From positions 1 through 6,107 of the forward strand of contig JBKGYS010000142.1 of NCBI GenBank assembly GCA_046545955.1: a stretch of DNA of 6,107 nt, given 5' to 3'. The notes beneath the pieces are model-generated. The model was given only the letters and a program-made list of their open reading frames with translations, was not told the origin of the DNA and ran no database searches. Made by a program: the position numbers and the translations under genes. Source of the DNA: SLAN01 sp046545955. GTDB taxonomy: Bacteria; Spirochaetota; Spirochaetia; DSM-27196; SKKC01. This document shows positions 4,791 through 6,107 of the stretch, piece after piece; the first letter of the stretch is position 1; each line of letters starts with the position of its first letter.

Positions 4791-6107
4791 TCACCCGGCG
4801 AACACGGCCACCGACCGCGGCGCGAGCGTAATACCGGTGAACGCGCCCGACTCGAAGGTAAATCCGGCCGAGCCGAACTCTGCCTCGTGCGTGTCGAACG
4901 CGGGACGCTTCGCATCGCCCGGCAGCGCGGTGAGCACCTTCGAAACATCGATCTTGCCACTCCACTCCGCATTCCCGGTGTTGAACAGTACCACCGCCCA
5001 GCTCTCGCGGTGGCTTCGAAGAAAGCCATAGACGCCCGCCTCTGCGATAAGCGTGTGGTGACTGCCCCTGCGCAGCGCGATGCACCGATGTCGCAGCGCA
5101 ATAAGCTCGGCGGTGTATTCTAAAAGCGCTTCGTCGAAGCGCGACCTTTCCTCGGGAAACGTACGGCGACACTCGGGGTCCGACCCGCCGGTCATGCCTA
5201 TTTCGTCGCCGTAGTAAACGCACGGGGCACCTGCGGTAGTCATCTGGAAGGCGGTTGCAAGCCGAAAGGCGCTCTGGTCTCCGGAAACAACCGTGAGAAA
5301 GCGTGGCTCATCGTGGCTCGAGAGCAGGTTCAGCTGCGCACGGGTAATTTCCTCGGGATAGCGGGTGCGAAGCGCTTCAAACTCAGTCTCAAATTTTTCG
5401 GCATCGATAGGTTCGAGTTTGTGACCACCAGGGGAATTATGCTCGGGGTCAATTGTCCCACCACCGAAAAACTGATAGCACAGGCGGTTGAACACGTAGT
5501 TCATGACCGCGTCGAACTGATCGCCGGCAAGCCAGCGTTCGGCGTACGTCCATACCTCGCCTACGATGTAGGCATCCGGATTCACCGCCTTCACGCGGCG
5601 CCGGAACTCTCGCCAGAACTCGTCGTCGTCGATTTCCCCGGGCACATCCAGTCGCCAGCCGTCTATTCCACGCTTTATCCAGTACTCGGCAACCGAAAGC
5701 AGAAACTCGCGCACCGCGGGGGTATCCGTGTTGAACTTCGGAAGCGCCGGTATATCCCACCACGCGTGATATCCGTAGCGCTCCTTCGACCCTCCGTCCC
5801 TGATCGTCAGTCCGGTGTCCGCTTCGAGGCTCGCGGCGTTCGGATGATCGTCTCCGCGGTCGTCCGTCGTGCCCTCGCGCGACGAATCTCGCTCGTGGCC
5901 ATCGAGCGCTTCCTCCGCCCGGGCCCGGTCGCTGCCCTTGCGTTCCCGGTACAATCGCGGTTCCGGGTAGGCATCGGGGCCGACGCCTGGAGCGAGGGTA
6001 TCGCGTTCAAAGTGGAACCAGTCGAGATACGGCGAGGCCGAGCCGTTTTCCATCGTCTGCTGAAACTCGTAGAACCCGCGCGAGGAGTGGTTGAACACGC
6101 CGTCGAG
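4791..6107 (-). CDS. GH13 alpha-amylase/neopullulanase-like glycosidase, N-terminus cut by window edge
   Basis: This glycoside hydrolase family 13 protein acts on alpha-glucans such as starch, maltodextrins or pullulan. The reading frame stays open to the right edge, leaving 438 residues of the C-terminal part; the true start lies outside, and the GTG at 6098 is internal. The four GH13 regions are in order (numbered from the edge): DGVFNH (2-7), GWRLDVPGEI with nucleophile Asp154, IVGEVW with acid/base Glu184, and LSSHDEPRF with the stabilising Asp266. YYGDEIGMTGGSDPECRR (299-316) is typical of the neopullulanase/cyclomaltodextrinase/maltogenic amylase group. A beta-sandwich domain C probably fills the last 90 or so residues. 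Unusually, about 77 hydrophilic residues (34-110) separate YLDWFHF from YGYHAWWDIPALPKFN, where relatives I recall have roughly 15-25. A secretion signal cannot be judged. It converges on the rhodopsin gene with a 78-bp gap and shows no functional link to it. Confidence 0.92.
   Translation of the reverse strand, partial: LDGVFNHSSRGFYEFQQTMENGSASPYLDWFHFERDTLAPGVGPDAYPEPRLYRERKGSDRARAEEALDGHERDSSREGTTDDRGDDHPNAASLEADTGLTIRDGGSKERYGYHAWWDIPALPKFNTDTPAVREFLLSVAEYWIKRGIDGWRLDVPGEIDDDEFWREFRRRVKAVNPDAYIVGEVWTYAERWLAGDQFDAVMNYVFNRLCYQFFGGGTIDPEHNSPGGHKLEPIDAEKFETEFEALRTRYPEEITRAQLNLLSSHDEPRFLTVVSGDQSAFRLATAFQMTTAGAPCVYYGDEIGMTGGSDPECRRTFPEERSRFDEALLEYTAELIALRHRCIALRRGSHHTLIAEAGVYGFLRSHRESWAVVLFNTGNAEWSGKIDVSKVLTALPGDAKRPAFDTHEAEFGSAGFTFESGAFTGITLAPRSVAVFAG

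Noticed and set aside
4624..5223. 199-aa minus-strand open frame overlapping the GH13 and rhodopsin 3' ends
   Set aside because: It is an Arg-rich low-complexity product in the wrong frame across the GH13 gene.
6096..6098. GTG at 6096-6098 as start of the GH13 gene
   Set aside because: It encodes the Val inside the GH13 region I motif DGVFNH; the frame continues to the window edge, so the gene is truncated.

Overview
This 6.1 kb stretch of GC-rich bacterial chromosome carries six protein-coding genes. Four form a compact divergent cluster for sulfur and pyruvate-family amino acids. On the minus strand lie cysM (cysteine synthase B) and avtA (valine-pyruvate aminotransferase). On the plus strand lie an OsmC/YhfA-like thiol protein and metZ (O-succinylhomoserine sulfhydrylase), which overlap by 11 bp. 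The two arms share a 71-bp region containing a small AT-rich palindrome, so co-regulation of cysteine and methionine synthesis is plausible but not shown.

Downstream of metZ is the most interesting gene, a short seven-helix microbial rhodopsin (about 211 aa). The retinal-binding lysine, the helix-G aspartate and the helix-F signature are intact. In helix C the three positions that are Asp-Thr-Asp in bacteriorhodopsin read Leu-Ser-Gln. It therefore lacks the usual proton acceptor and donor, and I cannot place it in a subfamily I know. A near-consensus promoter puts the predicted transcription start on the A of its ATG, so the mRNA is probably leaderless. A GH13 alpha-amylase/neopullulanase-like gene converges on it from the right and runs off the window edge, losing its N-terminus.

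Two genes, avtA and metZ, end in short tandem duplications (15 bp and 39 bp units, both multiples of three) that repeat the stop codon in frame. At metZ the duplicated segment also supplies the -35 box of the rhodopsin promoter.

The organism cannot be named from the sequence. The avtA and cysM products resemble the enterobacterial proteins and metZ resembles pseudomonad MetZ, but these families are widespread. A rhodopsin next to central amino-acid genes and a starch-type glycosidase would fit a bacterium from a lit, possibly saline habitat; a halophilic spirochaete is one guess, with low confidence. I saw no tRNA, rRNA, CRISPR array, insertion sequence or known riboswitch.
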